NCBI RefSeq assembly: GCF_002355515.1
Contig: NZ_AP014809.1
Coordinates: forward strand, 372,001-436,000
Source: Methylorubrum populi
Lineage (GTDB): Bacteria; Pseudomonadota; Alphaproteobacteria; Rhizobiales; Beijerinckiaceae
Direction of reading: 5' to 3'
DNA length: 64,000 nucleotides
A program made the translations under genes and the position numbers. Under the pieces are notes generated by a model. It was not told the origin of the DNA. It saw only the letters and a list, made by a program, of their open reading frames with translations, and ran no database searches. This document shows positions 42,884 to 51,957 of this stretch, in pieces (the first letter of the stretch is position 1; the number at the start of each line of letters is the position of its first letter).

Positions 42884-44098
42884 ATGAACGTGTTCTCACG
42901 CCGGGGCTTGATCGCCGCCGCGGGCGGCGTGGCGCTGGGCGCCAACTCTGCCCGTTCGGCCGAGGGGCCATCGCCGGTTCGCGACGGAAAGGGTGCGGAC
43001 ATCCTCGGCCCCCGCAACGCGGCGCGCGAGGCGGAGGACCCCGTCACCGTGGCTCCGCCGAAGACCGATCACGGCACCATGCCGAACCTGAAATGGTCCT
43101 TCGCCGACAGCCACATGCGGCTGGAGGAAGGGGGTTGGGCACGCCAGACGACGACGCGGGAACTGCCGATCTCGAAGGCCATGGCCGGCGTGAACATGCG
43201 ACTGAAGGCGAACGTCGTACGCGAGATGCATTGGCACAAGGAGGCGGAGTGGGCCTACATGATCAAGGGCCGCGCCCGGATCACCGCGATCGACGGCGAT
43301 GGGCGCACATTCGCCGACGATATCGGCGAGGGGGACCTCTGGTACTTTCCCTCCGGCATTCCGCACTCGATCCAGGGGCTCGAAGGGCCGGAGGACGGCT
43401 GCGAGTTCCTGCTCGTGTTCGATGACGGCGGCTTCTCGGAGGATTCGACCTTCCTCATCACCGATTGGCTCGCGCACACGCCGCGCGACGTGCTGGCGAA
43501 GAACTTCGGACTACCAGAGCGCGCCTTCGACGCCATCCCCGAGAAGGAACTCTACATCTTTCCGGGCCCGAAGCCGGGATCGCTGGCCGAGGATCAGCTC
43601 GGCGGCGCAGGGCCGGTACCGAAGCGCTTCAGCCACAGGATGCTGGCACAGGAGCCGATCCGCACGAAGGGCGGCAGCGTGCGGATCACGGATTCCGCGA
43701 TCTTCCCCGTCTCCACCACCATCGCCGCGGCGCTGGTCGAGCTCCAGCCCGGCGCGATGCGGGAACTGCATTGGCATCCGAACGGGGACGAGTGGCAGTA
43801 CTACCTCTCGGGCCGTGGGCGGATGACCGTGTTCGGTTCGGAATCGAAAGCGCGCAGCTTCGATTATCAGGCCGGCGATGTCGGCTACGTGCCCTTCGCC
43901 ATGGGTCATTACATCGAGAATACCAGCGACACGCCGCTGACCTTCCTCGAGATGTTCCGCAGCCCCCGCTACGCCGACATCTCCCTGCGCCAGTGGATGG
44001 CGCTGACCCCGCACGCGCTGGTGCAAGCGCATACCAAGCTCTCGCGCGAGGCGATCGACGCCCTGCCGCAGACCAAATCGCAGGTCCTTCCGGGCTGA
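42884..44098 (+). CDS. oxalate decarboxylase-family bicupin, Tat-exported
   Basis: Manganese-dependent oxalate decarboxylase turns oxalate into formate and CO2. The 404-residue protein starts with a Tat signal ([11 protein letters not shown], cleavage near SARSA), so it acts in the periplasm. Each cupin domain has its metal triad: MHWHKEAEW (~residues 113-121) and [13 protein letters not shown] (~295-307), with later His in IPHSIQG and FAMGHYIEN. The lid reads SEDST where the Bacillus enzyme has SENST, and it keeps the catalytic Glu that favours decarboxylase over oxidase activity. The ATG at 42884 (GAGG five bases upstream) is preferred to 42869. Formate from oxalate suits a methylotroph. 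Confidence 0.87.
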   Translation: MNVFSRRGLIAAAGGVALGANSARSAEGPSPVRDGKGADILGPRNAAREAEDPVTVAPPKTDHGTMPNLKWSFADSHMRLEEGGWARQTTTRELPISKAMAGVNMRLKANVVREMHWHKEAEWAYMIKGRARITAIDGDGRTFADDIGEGDLWYFPSGIPHSIQGLEGPEDGCEFLLVFDDGGFSEDSTFLITDWLAHTPRDVLAKNFGLPERAFDAIPEKELYIFPGPKPGSLAEDQLGGAGPVPKRFSHRMLAQEPIRTKGGSVRITDSAIFPVSTTIAAALVELQPGAMRELHWHPNGDEWQYYLSGRGRMTVFGSESKARSFDYQAGDVGYVPFAMGHYIENTSDTPLTFLEMFRSPRYADISLRQWMALTPHALVQAHTKLSREAIDALPQTKSQVLPG

Positions 44099-44101
44099 TC
44101 G

Positions 44102-47059
44102 TCAATCCGGATGGCCGAGGCGGCGGTCGAAGATCGAGCGGACCGTCCGCCGCTCCTCGTCGAGCCGGGCGCCGAGCGCCCGGGCATCGGGGAGGTTGAC
44201 GGCCCGTGCGAGGCGGGCGAGCGCCACGTCGGACGCCTGCGTTGGGTCGCCCTCGACCATCAGGCGCTGCCAGTGGTGCACGTCGTCGAGGAGCCGATAG
44301 GCGCCGCCGAGTTGCTCGGCCTCGTCGGCCGCGAGGAGGCCTCCCTCCGCCGCCCGCGAAAACACCTCGGGCGCATCGAGGCCGATCAGTTCGGGATGGG
44401 CGTCGGCATGGCCGAGCACCAGGGCCTGGGCGAGGAAGTCGAGATCGAGCAGGCCGCCGGGGCTGAGCTTGAGGTCGAGGGGACCGTGATCGCCCTTCTC
44501 CTCCTCGACCGTAGCACGCATGGCCCGAACCGAGCGATTGACCGCCTCCGGCTCGCGGGCCTGCCTCAGCGCCTCGCGGATCACGGATTTTGCCTCCCCG
44601 GCGAGGCTCTCGTCGCCGGCGATGACGCGGGCGCGGGTCAGCGCCATGTGCTCCCAGAGTTCGGCTTCTTCCCGCTGATAGGCGCGGAAGCTGCGGAACT
44701 GCGCGGCGGTCGCGCCCTGGCCGCCGCCAGGCCGCAGGCGCAGATCCACCTCGTAGAGCAGTCCGCGTCGGGTCGGGGCGGTGAGTGCCGCCACGAGGCG
44801 CTGCGTCAGCCGGTTGTAGGCCACCGCCGCGTCGAGGGGCTTCGGTCCGGTGCTCGTGCGGTTTTCGGGGTCGAAATCGTAGAGCACGACGAGATCGAGA
44901 TCGGATTCCGCCGTCAGCTGGTGCGAGCCGAGCCGGCCGTAGCCGAGCACGACGATGCGCCCCCCCGGCACCGCGCCATGATCGGCGAAGAACGTCTTCG
45001 ACACGGCCTCCAGCGCGGTCGCCACGGCGGCGTCCGCGATGGCCGAGAAGGCGCAACCCGCCGCCCGCGGAGTCAGGATGCCGGAGAGCATCCGCGCGCC
45101 GGTAAGGAAGCGAAGCTGCCGGGCCGCGTCGCGGCTGCGGTCGAGGAACACCTCGTGACTGTCGGGCCGGCCGAGCAGGGCGCGGTAATGTGCCGCCACA
45201 GCCGCCGCGTCGACGGTCGGATCGCCGAAGTCGGGATCGATCACCGCGTCGAGCACGTGCGGCGAGAAGGCGACGGTGCCCGCCAAGCGCGGCGCGCTGC
45301 CGAGCAGGTCGGCGAACAGCAGCCGCAGGCGCTCATGCTCGCGCAGGATGGTCAGAAGCTCGACCGCCGCCGGCATGCGACCGAAGGCGCGGTCAAGATT
45401 GGCCAGCGCCGCGTCCGGGTCCGGCGTCCCGGCGAGCGCCTTGAGCAGGGCGGGCACCAACTCTGTCAGCACCTCGCGGGCGCGCGGGCTGCGCACCGCC
45501 GCGCGGCGGCCGAAATGCCAGCCGCGCACGGTGTCGGTCACCCGCTCCGGATCGCGGAAGCCGAGGCTGCGCAGGGTTGCCAGCGTCGCCGGGTCGTCGG
45601 CGGCGCCGCTGAAGACGAGGTCACCCACCTCCGACGAGAGATCGGGTCCCGCCTCGAACAGCAGGGCATAGTGCGCCTGCACCCGGCCGGCATGGGCCAG
45701 AAGGGCCTCTTCGAAGGCGGCCAGATCGGAATACCCGGCAAAGCGCGCAAAGTTCTCCAGCTCGGCGCGGTCGGTCGGCAGGCGCTGGGTCTGCTCGTCG
45801 CGCACCATCTGCAGGCGGTGCTCGACCGTGCGCAGGAAGGCATAGGCCTGAGACAGTTCGTCCCGCGCCTGGGCCGAGATCCAGCCGTCCTCGTGCAGGC
45901 TCGCCAGCATCGGCACGGTGGAACGCCCGCGCAGCATCGGGCGCCGGCCGCCGAAGACGAGCTGCTGGGTCTGGACGAAGAACTCGATCTCGCGGATGCC
46001 GCCGCGTCCGAGCTTGATGTCGTGGCCGGCCACCGCGAGCGCCTCGTGCCCGCGCACGGCGTGGATCTGCCGCTTCATGGCGTGCACGTCGGCGATTGCC
46101 GCGAAGTCGAAATACTTGCGCCAGACGAAGGGCGTGAGGTCGGAGAGGAACCGCTCGCCAGCCTGGATGTCACCGGCGATGGGGCGCGCCTTAATGAAGG
46201 CGGCTCGCTCCCAGTTCTGGCCGGTCGTCTCGTAGTAGACATAGGCCGAGGCGAGGCTCATGGCGGTGGGGGTGGAGCCGGGATCGGGACGCAGGCGGTA
46301 ATCGACGCGGTGGACGTAGCCATCGCGGGTGCGCTCCTGCAGCAGCTTGGCGACGCCCTGGGCGAGCTTAGTGAAGAACGGCGTCGGCTCGAGCCCCTCC
46401 TTCAGAGGCGCGGCCTCCGGATCGAAGAAGACGATCAGGTCGATGTCACTCGAATAGTTCAGCTCGCGCCCGCCGAGTTTCCCTAAGCCCAGCACGACGA
46501 GGCCCGAGCCGGCCTGCGGCTCGCTCCGATCCCTCGGCAGGAAGCGGCCGGCGGCGGCGGCCTGGAACAGCATCGCATCGACGGCCGCGGAAACCGAGAC
46601 ATCGGCGAAGCCGGAGAGCGCGGCGGTCACCCGCTCCAGCGGCCAGACCCCGCCGATATCGGCCAATGCGACGAGGAGCGCGTGCTCGGCCCGATTTTGC
46701 CGCAGGGTCCTGCCGACCGCATCGAGATCGGGCGCCGCGCCCTCTCCCGGCCGGCCGGCGGCGCGCTGGGCCGCAACGATGCGGGCATCGGCGGCCTCCG
46801 GCGTTTCCTCGAAGAGCCGGGCGAGGCGGACGGGATCGCGCGAGGCCAGGGACCAGAGGAAGGTCGAGTGGTCGGCCAACGCCGCGAGGAGATCGCGGGC
46901 CGATCCCTTGCGCAGGGCGGGGGGAAGCGCGTCTGCGATTTCGTCGACGCGCGCCCGCGCAGCTTCGGGGTTCGAGAGCGGCGGAGCGTGCCCCAGCCGA
47001 GCGATCAGGGGAGCCGTGCCGTCGTCGCGGGCAGCCTGCCCGTCGTTTCGCCTGCCCAT
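44102..47059 (-). CDS. glnE: bifunctional glutamine synthetase adenylyltransferase / adenylyl-removing enzyme
   Basis: GlnE adenylylates and deadenylylates glutamine synthetase in answer to PII and glutamine. The 985-residue protein has two nucleotidyltransferase domains joined by a helical linker. The first (deadenylylase) has LGKLGGRELNYSSDIDLIVF (~residue 190-210) and the second (adenylylase) YGRLGSHQLTAESDLDLVVL (~705-725). GRGGIREIEFFVQ, a family landmark, is at ~345. Length and both active sites are complete. glnD lies 7.5 kb away in this window, so both covalent-modification enzymes of the nitrogen cascade are neighbours. Its stop is 3 bases from the convergent oxdC stop. Confidence 0.95.
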   Translation of the reverse strand: MGRRNDGQAARDDGTAPLIARLGHAPPLSNPEAARARVDEIADALPPALRKGSARDLLAALADHSTFLWSLASRDPVRLARLFEETPEAADARIVAAQRAAGRPGEGAAPDLDAVGRTLRQNRAEHALLVALADIGGVWPLERVTAALSGFADVSVSAAVDAMLFQAAAAGRFLPRDRSEPQAGSGLVVLGLGKLGGRELNYSSDIDLIVFFDPEAAPLKEGLEPTPFFTKLAQGVAKLLQERTRDGYVHRVDYRLRPDPGSTPTAMSLASAYVYYETTGQNWERAAFIKARPIAGDIQAGERFLSDLTPFVWRKYFDFAAIADVHAMKRQIHAVRGHEALAVAGHDIKLGRGGIREIEFFVQTQQLVFGGRRPMLRGRSTVPMLASLHEDGWISAQARDELSQAYAFLRTVEHRLQMVRDEQTQRLPTDRAELENFARFAGYSDLAAFEEALLAHAGRVQAHYALLFEAGPDLSSEVGDLVFSGAADDPATLATLRSLGFRDPERVTDTVRGWHFGRRAAVRSPRAREVLTELVPALLKALAGTPDPDAALANLDRAFGRMPAAVELLTILREHERLRLLFADLLGSAPRLAGTVAFSPHVLDAVIDPDFGDPTVDAAAVAAHYRALLGRPDSHEVFLDRSRDAARQLRFLTGARMLSGILTPRAAGCAFSAIADAAVATALEAVSKTFFADHGAVPGGRIVVLGYGRLGSHQLTAESDLDLVVLYDFDPENRTSTGPKPLDAAVAYNRLTQRLVAALTAPTRRGLLYEVDLRLRPGGGQGATAAQFRSFRAYQREEAELWEHMALTRARVIAGDESLAGEAKSVIREALRQAREPEAVNRSVRAMRATVEEEKGDHGPLDLKLSPGGLLDLDFLAQALVLGHADAHPELIGLDAPEVFSRAAEGGLLAADEAEQLGGAYRLLDDVHHWQRLMVEGDPTQASDVALARLARAVNLPDARALGARLDEERRTVRSIFDRRLGHPD

Positions 47060-47415
47060 GCCGTCCCTTCTTCGATTCCGAGCGTCCGCATCGCCATCGA
47101 GCCGCGACGATGCCCATCAAACGCGCAAATCGGGATCTGCCAAGGGGTTTGCCGCAGCCCGAGCCTAAGACAGCGCGCTTCCGAGACGAACCCGGCGAGT
47201 GAAAGAATCAGATATCTGAAACGCCCGGTCGGGCGAGACGCCCGGCAATGAGGAAATGTTTCGATCGTCCGATCATGCTGCCACGAGGCAGTCGTGAAGC
47301 GATCCAGCACGGAGCCGTCCTGCCGCTCGTTTGTTGATCCCGGGCGTGCCGGGGACGGTGTCGTTCCATAGAAACTCCGGCGGACCACACGGCCCCCGAT
47401 GACGAAAGCGAATCG
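47060..47415. other. 356-base divergent intergenic region upstream of glnE
   Basis: This region contains promoters for glnE (left) and the small membrane protein (right). A tight hairpin, CGGGCG-AGA-CGCCCG (about 47230-47244), is the main structure. AGATATCT is a small palindrome near 47211. No RNA gene is recognised. Confidence 0.4.
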
Positions 47416-47631
47416 ATGAGCAGCCCCAACCTGGTTCCCTTCACCGAGGCCGCGATCTTCACGCTCGGTTGTGCGCTGATCGCGAGCCGCCGGTTCGATC
47501 CGCAACGGCTCGGGGCGGTGCTGGGATTGGCCACGGTCACGCTCGCGGTCTTGCTCGTGGTCTTCGCTCTGCCCGGCAGCCCTCAGATGACGCTCGCCGA
47601 CCCGGACGGCGTGCGCAACTTCCTGAACTGA
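47416..47631 (+). CDS. small membrane protein
   Basis: This 71-residue protein has two predicted membrane segments, FTEAAIFTLGCALIA (~8-23) and LGAVLGLATVTLAVLLVVF (~32-50). A short tail outside the membrane contains PGSPQMTLADPDGVRNFLN (split family unknown). It resembles no family I know. It is convergent with the histidine kinase gene, with ~90 bases between stops. The composition and ATG placement support a real gene, but there is no conserved motif. Confidence 0.55.
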   Translation: MSSPNLVPFTEAAIFTLGCALIASRRFDPQRLGAVLGLATVTLAVLLVVFALPGSPQMTLADPDGVRNFLN

Positions 47632-47722
47632 GGTCCGCGATCGAAGCGGCCGCACGAAGCCGCCGATCCCTCACCGCTCTCGTTCCGGCCACGGCGGCGC
47701 GGCGGGAACTCCGCGGCGCAGG

Positions 47723-49150
47723 CTAGGCCGCGGCGGCCGGCAGGCTCAGCGTCACGGCGAGCCCGGGCGCGTTGTCGGCAAGCTCCAGGCTGCCGCCGTG
47801 AAGCCGGGCGACGGCGTTGACGAGGCTGAGCCCCAGGCCGAAGCCGGGACGGGAGCGGGCGGCGTCGAGGCGAACGAAGCGGTCGAGCACCCGCGCGCGC
47901 TCCTCTTCCGGGATGCCGGGGCCGCGATCCGCCACGGTGAGCCGGACCATGCCATCGGCACGCGCCGCATTGACGGTGACCGGCTGCGGACCGGCCCCGG
48001 GCGATGGCGCGCCATATTTGATCGCGTTGTCGATGAGGTTGGCGATAGCCTGCCCCACCAGTTCACGGTTGCCGGCGAGGATCAGGTCCGGCTCGGTGCG
48101 GATGGTCAGGCTCAAGCCCCTGTCCTCGGCCAGGGGCTCGTAGAGCTCGGTCACCTCCCGCGCCACCTCCCCGGCGTCGAAACGGCGCACGCTCTCGGGC
48201 GTGTTACCGGCTTCCAGGCGGGCGATGGTGAGGAGCGCGTTGAACACCCGGATCAGCCCGTCGCTGTCCTCGATCACACCCTCCATCGCCGTGCGCAGGG
48301 CCTCCGGCGTCTCAGCGGTGCGCAGGGCCTCGTCGGCGCGGTTGCGCAGGCGCGTAAGCGGCGTCTTGAGGTCGTGGGCAATGTTGTCGGACACCTCCTT
48401 CATGCCGCGCATCAGCTCGCCGATGCGCTCCAGCATGAGGTTCAGGTTCTGAGCGAGGCGGTCCAGTTCGTCCCCGGTGCCGGCGACCCGCAGGCGACCG
48501 TCGAGATCGCCCGCCATGATGGTGCGCGTCGTCTCGGTCATGTCGTCGACGCGCTTCAGCACGCGGCTCGCCACGAACCAACCGCCGAGCACGCCGAGCA
48601 CGACGACCAGTGCCACCGACGATCCGAAGGTGTTGCCGATCGCGGCGCGCAGGCGGTCGCGCTCCTCGGTGTCGCGGCCGACGAGAAGGCGAAAGCCGCC
48701 GGCGAGGTTGAAGACGCGCATGATCGCGCGGTGCTCGCCCTGGTCCGCTTCGGATCCGCGTCCGTAGTACCCCTCGTACTGGCCGGGCCGGGCGAGGAGA
48801 TCCGGCGAGACGCGGCTGACATTGCCGACGATGTGCTCTCCGGCCGGCGTGGTGACGAGATAGAGCGAGGCGCCCGGCTCCTTGGCGCGCCGTTCCACAA
48901 CGGTGATCAGGCGGCGCAGGCCGCCCGCCGCGTACTGCTCCGACAGGCCGTTGATCTCGGCATCGATGGTCGAGACGATCTGGTCGTCGAGCACCCGCCG
49001 GGCGTTCCAGGCGACGTAACCGAGCCCGAGCGAGGCCAGCACTGCGAACAGCACGAGATAGGCGAGCGACAGCCTGAAGGCCGTCGTGCGGAAGATCTTT
49101 CCGAGACGCGCGAGGAGCCCATCCGGCGGCTGCGATACGGCGGGGCTCAC
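47723..49150 (-). CDS. two-component sensor histidine kinase
   Basis: This 475-residue inner-membrane kinase has TM1 (FRLSLAYLVLFAVLASLGLGYVAW, split; ~23-48), a periplasmic sensor (~50-165), TM2 (SSVALVVVLGVLGGWFVA, ~170-188) and a HAMP domain. HisKA carries phospho-His in NIAHDLKTPLTRLRN (~258). HATPase_c has the N-box NLIDNAIKYG, G1 DRGPGIPEEE and GFGLGLSLV. The regulator gene lies 5 bases upstream, so the pair is co-transcribed. The layout resembles the alphaproteobacterial EnvZ/QseC-like group. The signal is unknown. Confidence 0.9.
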   Translation of the reverse strand: MSPAVSQPPDGLLARLGKIFRTTAFRLSLAYLVLFAVLASLGLGYVAWNARRVLDDQIVSTIDAEINGLSEQYAAGGLRRLITVVERRAKEPGASLYLVTTPAGEHIVGNVSRVSPDLLARPGQYEGYYGRGSEADQGEHRAIMRVFNLAGGFRLLVGRDTEERDRLRAAIGNTFGSSVALVVVLGVLGGWFVASRVLKRVDDMTETTRTIMAGDLDGRLRVAGTGDELDRLAQNLNLMLERIGELMRGMKEVSDNIAHDLKTPLTRLRNRADEALRTAETPEALRTAMEGVIEDSDGLIRVFNALLTIARLEAGNTPESVRRFDAGEVAREVTELYEPLAEDRGLSLTIRTEPDLILAGNRELVGQAIANLIDNAIKYGAPSPGAGPQPVTVNAARADGMVRLTVADRGPGIPEEERARVLDRFVRLDAARSRPGFGLGLSLVNAVARLHGGSLELADNAPGLAVTLSLPAAAA

Positions 49151-49155
49151 GGGCG

Positions 49156-49845
49156 CTACGGATCGTCCGGACGGATGACGTAGCCCGCGCCGCGGACCGT
49201 GTGGATCATCGGGTGTTCGAAGCCGCGATCGATCTTCGAACGCAGCCGCGAGACGTGAACGTCGATGACATTGGTCTGCGGGTCGAAGTGGTAGTCCCAG
49301 ACATTCTCCAGCAGCATCGTGCGGGTCACGACCTGTCCGGCGTGGCGCATGAGGTACTCGAGCAGCCGGAACTCGCGCGGCTGCAGCACGATCTCGCGGC
49401 CCGCCCGGGCCACCCGGTGCGAGAGGCGGTCGAGTTCGAGATCGCCGACGCGATAGGACGTGGCCTCGCCCGGTCCGGTCGCGCTCGCGCGGCGGCGGGC
49501 CAGCACCTCGGTGCGGGCGAGAAGCTCGGAGAAGGCATAGGGCTTGGGCAGATAGTCGTCGCCGCCCGCGCGCAATCCCTTCACGCGGTCGTCCACCTGG
49601 CCGAGGGCCGAGAGGATCAGGACCGGTGTGGCGATCTCCTGCTCACGGAGGGCGCGCACGAGCGAGAGCCCGTCGAGCTTCGGCAGCATGCGATCGACGA
49701 TCAGCACGTCGTAATCGCCCTCGCGGGCGAGCGCGTAGCCGTCGAGGCCGTCGCCCGCATGGTCCACGCTGTGTCCGGCTTCCCGGAACGCCTTGACCAG
49801 ATAGGCGGCGGCCTCGCGATCGTCCTCGATGATGAGCAGGCGCAT
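49156..49845 (-). CDS. OmpR/PhoB-family response regulator
   Basis: This 229-residue regulator has a receiver domain with the acidic pair IIEDDRE (residues ~5-11), phospho-Asp in LIVDRMLPKLDG (~51), the switch Ser in LILSALG and Lys in YLPKPYAF (~101). A winged-helix DNA-binding domain (~130-225) contains LQPREFRLLEYLMRH and VDVHVSRLRSKID-type helices, ending HTVRGAGYVI. The start at 49845 begins MRLLIIEDD, standard for the family. A longer open frame upstream is the shadow of the osmC gene. It is operonic with the kinase. Confidence 0.93.
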   Translation of the reverse strand: MRLLIIEDDREAAAYLVKAFREAGHSVDHAGDGLDGYALAREGDYDVLIVDRMLPKLDGLSLVRALREQEIATPVLILSALGQVDDRVKGLRAGGDDYLPKPYAFSELLARTEVLARRRASATGPGEATSYRVGDLELDRLSHRVARAGREIVLQPREFRLLEYLMRHAGQVVTRTMLLENVWDYHFDPQTNVIDVHVSRLRSKIDRGFEHPMIHTVRGAGYVIRPDDP

Positions 49846-49871
49846 GACGCCCGTTAGATAAGCTTCGCGGC

Positions 49872-50381
49872 TCAGGAGCGCGAGGCGTTCACCGACAATT
49901 CCGGCTTGTGGTTCAGGGTCTGGAACACGACGCAGTAGCGCTCCGTGAGCTTCAGGAGCTGGTCGAGCTTCTCCTGCGGCGCCTCGGTCTCGAGGTCGAA
50001 CTTCAGGCGGATCGCGCGGAAGCCCACCGGTGCCTCCTTGTCGACGCCGAGGGTGCCGCGGAAGTCGAGGTCGCCCTCGGCGCTGACCGTGCCAGCCTTG
50101 AGGGGAATTTCGAGCGCGGTCGCCACCGCCTTCACCGTCACGCCGGCACAGGCGACGAGCGCCTCGAGCAGCATGTCGCCGGAGCAGAGTTCGGCGCCCG
50201 AGCCGCCGGTGGCGGGGTGCAGGCCGGCGACCGCCAGGGCGCGGCCGGTCTCGACCTTGCAGGCGATGCTCGTGTCGTCCAGCGAACCCTTCGCCTTGAG
50301 GGTGATGACGGCGGAATCCGGCGCCTCGCGGTACTTGTTCTTGAGCGGGGCCTGGAGAGCGCGCAGGGCGTTGGCGTCCAT
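49872..50381 (-). CDS. OsmC-family protein
   Basis: This 169-residue protein of the OsmC/YhfA superfamily of thiol-dependent hydroperoxide reductases has one conserved Cys in ELCSGDMLLEALVACAGVT (~residues 64-82) and the second in LTERYCVVFQTL (~147-158), the expected redox pair. The N-terminus is typical of the YhfA-like branch. It lies 26 bases upstream of the response regulator gene and 72 downstream of the ABC ATPase gene, on the same strand, so it may join either unit. Confidence 0.85.
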   Translation of the reverse strand: MDANALRALQAPLKNKYREAPDSAVITLKAKGSLDDTSIACKVETGRALAVAGLHPATGGSGAELCSGDMLLEALVACAGVTVKAVATALEIPLKAGTVSAEGDLDFRGTLGVDKEAPVGFRAIRLKFDLETEAPQEKLDQLLKLTERYCVVFQTLNHKPELSVNASRS

Positions 50382-50453
50382 GGATTTCCTCCGGTTTTTC
50401 GGCGGGTTTTCTTGGCGAGCCGGGCTTAGCGGTTTTCGTGCGCGGGGGACACC

Positions 50454-51233
50454 TTAGAACGAGCTGCCGCCCGCGAGTTGTGGGGGACGGGAGCCGTCGC
50501 GCGGGCGCAGCGAGTGGTCGAGGGCGGACAGGATCGTGCGGGTCGCCGCCTCGCTCGTCGGCGCTGCCGGGTCGCGCGGCCTGCGCATCGGCAGCGCCAC
50601 CGTATCGTCGAGGCGGCCGGGGCGCGGGCGCATGACGATGGCGCGGTCGGCGAGGGCCACCGCCTCGGCGACATCGTGGGTGACGATCAGCACGGTCGGC
50701 CGTACCTCCTCCCACAGGGCGAGGAGATGGCGGTGGAGATCCTTGCGGGTGAAGGCATCGAGCGCCGAGAACGGCTCGTCCAGCAGCAGCACCCGCGGAT
50801 TGGCCACGAAGGCCCGGGCGATCGAGACGCGCTGCTGCTGCCCGCCCGACAATTCGCGGGGCCAGCGGTCCCTATGCTCGGCGAGGCCGACGCGCTTCAG
50901 GGCGTGGGCGACCCGCTCCCGCCGCTCGCGCTTCGGCAGATGGTCGATACCGAAGCCGACATTGTCGGCAACGCTGAGCCAAGGCAGCAGGCGCGGCTCC
51001 TGAAATACGAGTCCGACGCCGGGATGGGGCCCGGTGATCGGCTCGCCGTCGAGCGCGATGCCGCCGGCGCTCGGCCTGTCGAGACCGGCGATGAGGCGAA
51101 GGAGCGTGGTCTTCCCGCAGCCCGAGCCGCCGATCAGCGCGACGATCTCGGCATTCGGCACGTCGAGGTCGATGCCGACCAGCGCGCGGGTGCCGTCGGC
51201 ATAGGTCTTGGCGAGGCTCTGGATGCTCAGCAT
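50454..51233 (-). CDS. ABC transporter ATP-binding protein (SsuB/TauB type)
   Basis: This 259-residue ATPase of a nitrate/sulfonate/taurine-class importer has Walker A GGSGCGKTT (~residue 34-42), Q-loop VFQEPRLLPWL, signature LSGGQQQR (~127-134), Walker B VLLLDEPFSALD (~148-159) and the H-loop His in VTHDVAEAV. QEPRLLPW is characteristic for this subclass. It should work with the permease at 51958 and the binding protein at 53499, but a toxin-antitoxin pair now lies between it and the permease gene. The substrate is likely an alkanesulfonate or a similar sulfur compound, by inference. Confidence 0.9.
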   Translation of the reverse strand: MLSIQSLAKTYADGTRALVGIDLDVPNAEIVALIGGSGCGKTTLLRLIAGLDRPSAGGIALDGEPITGPHPGVGLVFQEPRLLPWLSVADNVGFGIDHLPKRERRERVAHALKRVGLAEHRDRWPRELSGGQQQRVSIARAFVANPRVLLLDEPFSALDAFTRKDLHRHLLALWEEVRPTVLIVTHDVAEAVALADRAIVMRPRPGRLDDTVALPMRRPRDPAAPTSEAATRTILSALDHSLRPRDGSRPPQLAGGSSF

Positions 51234-51261
51234 AGTCGCGGCAGGAATCGCACCGAAGGGA

Positions 51262-51612
51262 TCAAGCGTCGAATTCGGCGAGCATGCGCATGATCGCCGG
51301 ACGAAGTACCGGCAGATGCACCGAGGCGATCTCCCACATGTCGCGTGCCCGGATCCGGTAAAACTCGTGTCGCAGGAGGTTGCCGATCCGGATGATCGGC
51401 TGCCAGTGAACGTCCGCGTGCCGCTGTCGAAGTTCGGGCGGCAGCTCCTTGGCCGCCTCCGAGATGATCTGGACGGCGCGTTCGACGGCGCGTTCGTAGA
51501 GGAAGTTGCCCTGAATTTCCTCGAAAGTCCGGCCTTGCGTCGCCGCGAGGATGCCGTCGATCTGTTCGAGAATGTGCCGAAGCCTGACTTCGGGCAGCTT
51601 TGCGGATTCCAT
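51262..51612 (-). CDS. HepT-like toxin (DUF86)
   Basis: This 116-residue all-helical HEPN-domain protein is a probable RNase toxin of a MNT/HepT module. The family starts LRHILEQIDGI and ends MWEIASVHLPVLRP as in DUF86 proteins. The active-site R-x6-H motif is RIGNLLRH (~residues 76-83). In HxY-type HepT proteins a Tyr follows; here the sequence is HEFY, with Phe in that place and Tyr next. The ATG overlaps the stop of the nucleotidyltransferase gene by one base (TGATG). It sits inside an ABC importer operon. Confidence 0.85.
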   Translation of the reverse strand: MESAKLPEVRLRHILEQIDGILAATQGRTFEEIQGNFLYERAVERAVQIISEAAKELPPELRQRHADVHWQPIIRIGNLLRHEFYRIRARDMWEIASVHLPVLRPAIMRMLAEFDA

Positions 51613-51911
51613 CAGAAAACCCGGATGGCCTCGCGCTCGATGTACTCGCGGAAAACCGGGACCAATCCGTCACGCGTCGAGTATCCGACAGGAATGTCGG
51701 GGAAGGCGCGCTCGACCAAAGCGTAGGTTTCGTCGAAGGCCGCGAGTCCGAAACTGCCCTCGTCCGCAGGATCGACGAAGACATCGAGATCGGATTCCGG
51801 CCTCGCCTCATCCCGAGCGCGCGATCCGAACAGGAACAGGGCCGAGACTCCGTGCGCGCGGAGATCGTCCTCCACGCCGCGCAGCCGGTGGATTACCTCG
51901 TCTCGGGTCAT
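51612..51911 (-). CDS. MNT-type nucleotidyltransferase antitoxin
   Basis: This 99-residue minimal nucleotidyltransferase has the family signature GSRARDEARPESDLDVFVD (residues ~29-47; G-S then D-x-D for metal). In characterised MntA/HepT pairs the antitoxin adds AMP to the toxin's tyrosine. It overlaps the HepT gene by one base and starts 46 bases after the permease stop, on the same strand. The pair interrupts the usual permease-ATPase gene order. Confidence 0.88.
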   Translation of the reverse strand: MTRDEVIHRLRGVEDDLRAHGVSALFLFGSRARDEARPESDLDVFVDPADEGSFGLAAFDETYALVERAFPDIPVGYSTRDGLVPVFREYIEREAIRVF

Positions 51912-51957
51912 GCCGGTACCTTAGCGAAGGCGGTCCCGCCCGTCATCCGTCGCCTCC

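Noticed and set aside
44111..46486. 791-codon open frame on the plus strand
   Set aside because: Antisense of glnE, with no recognisable motif.
49846..50715. Long N-terminal extension on the response regulator
   Set aside because: It is the out-of-frame shadow of osmC and part of the ABC ATPase gene. The family start MRLLIIEDD is at 49845.
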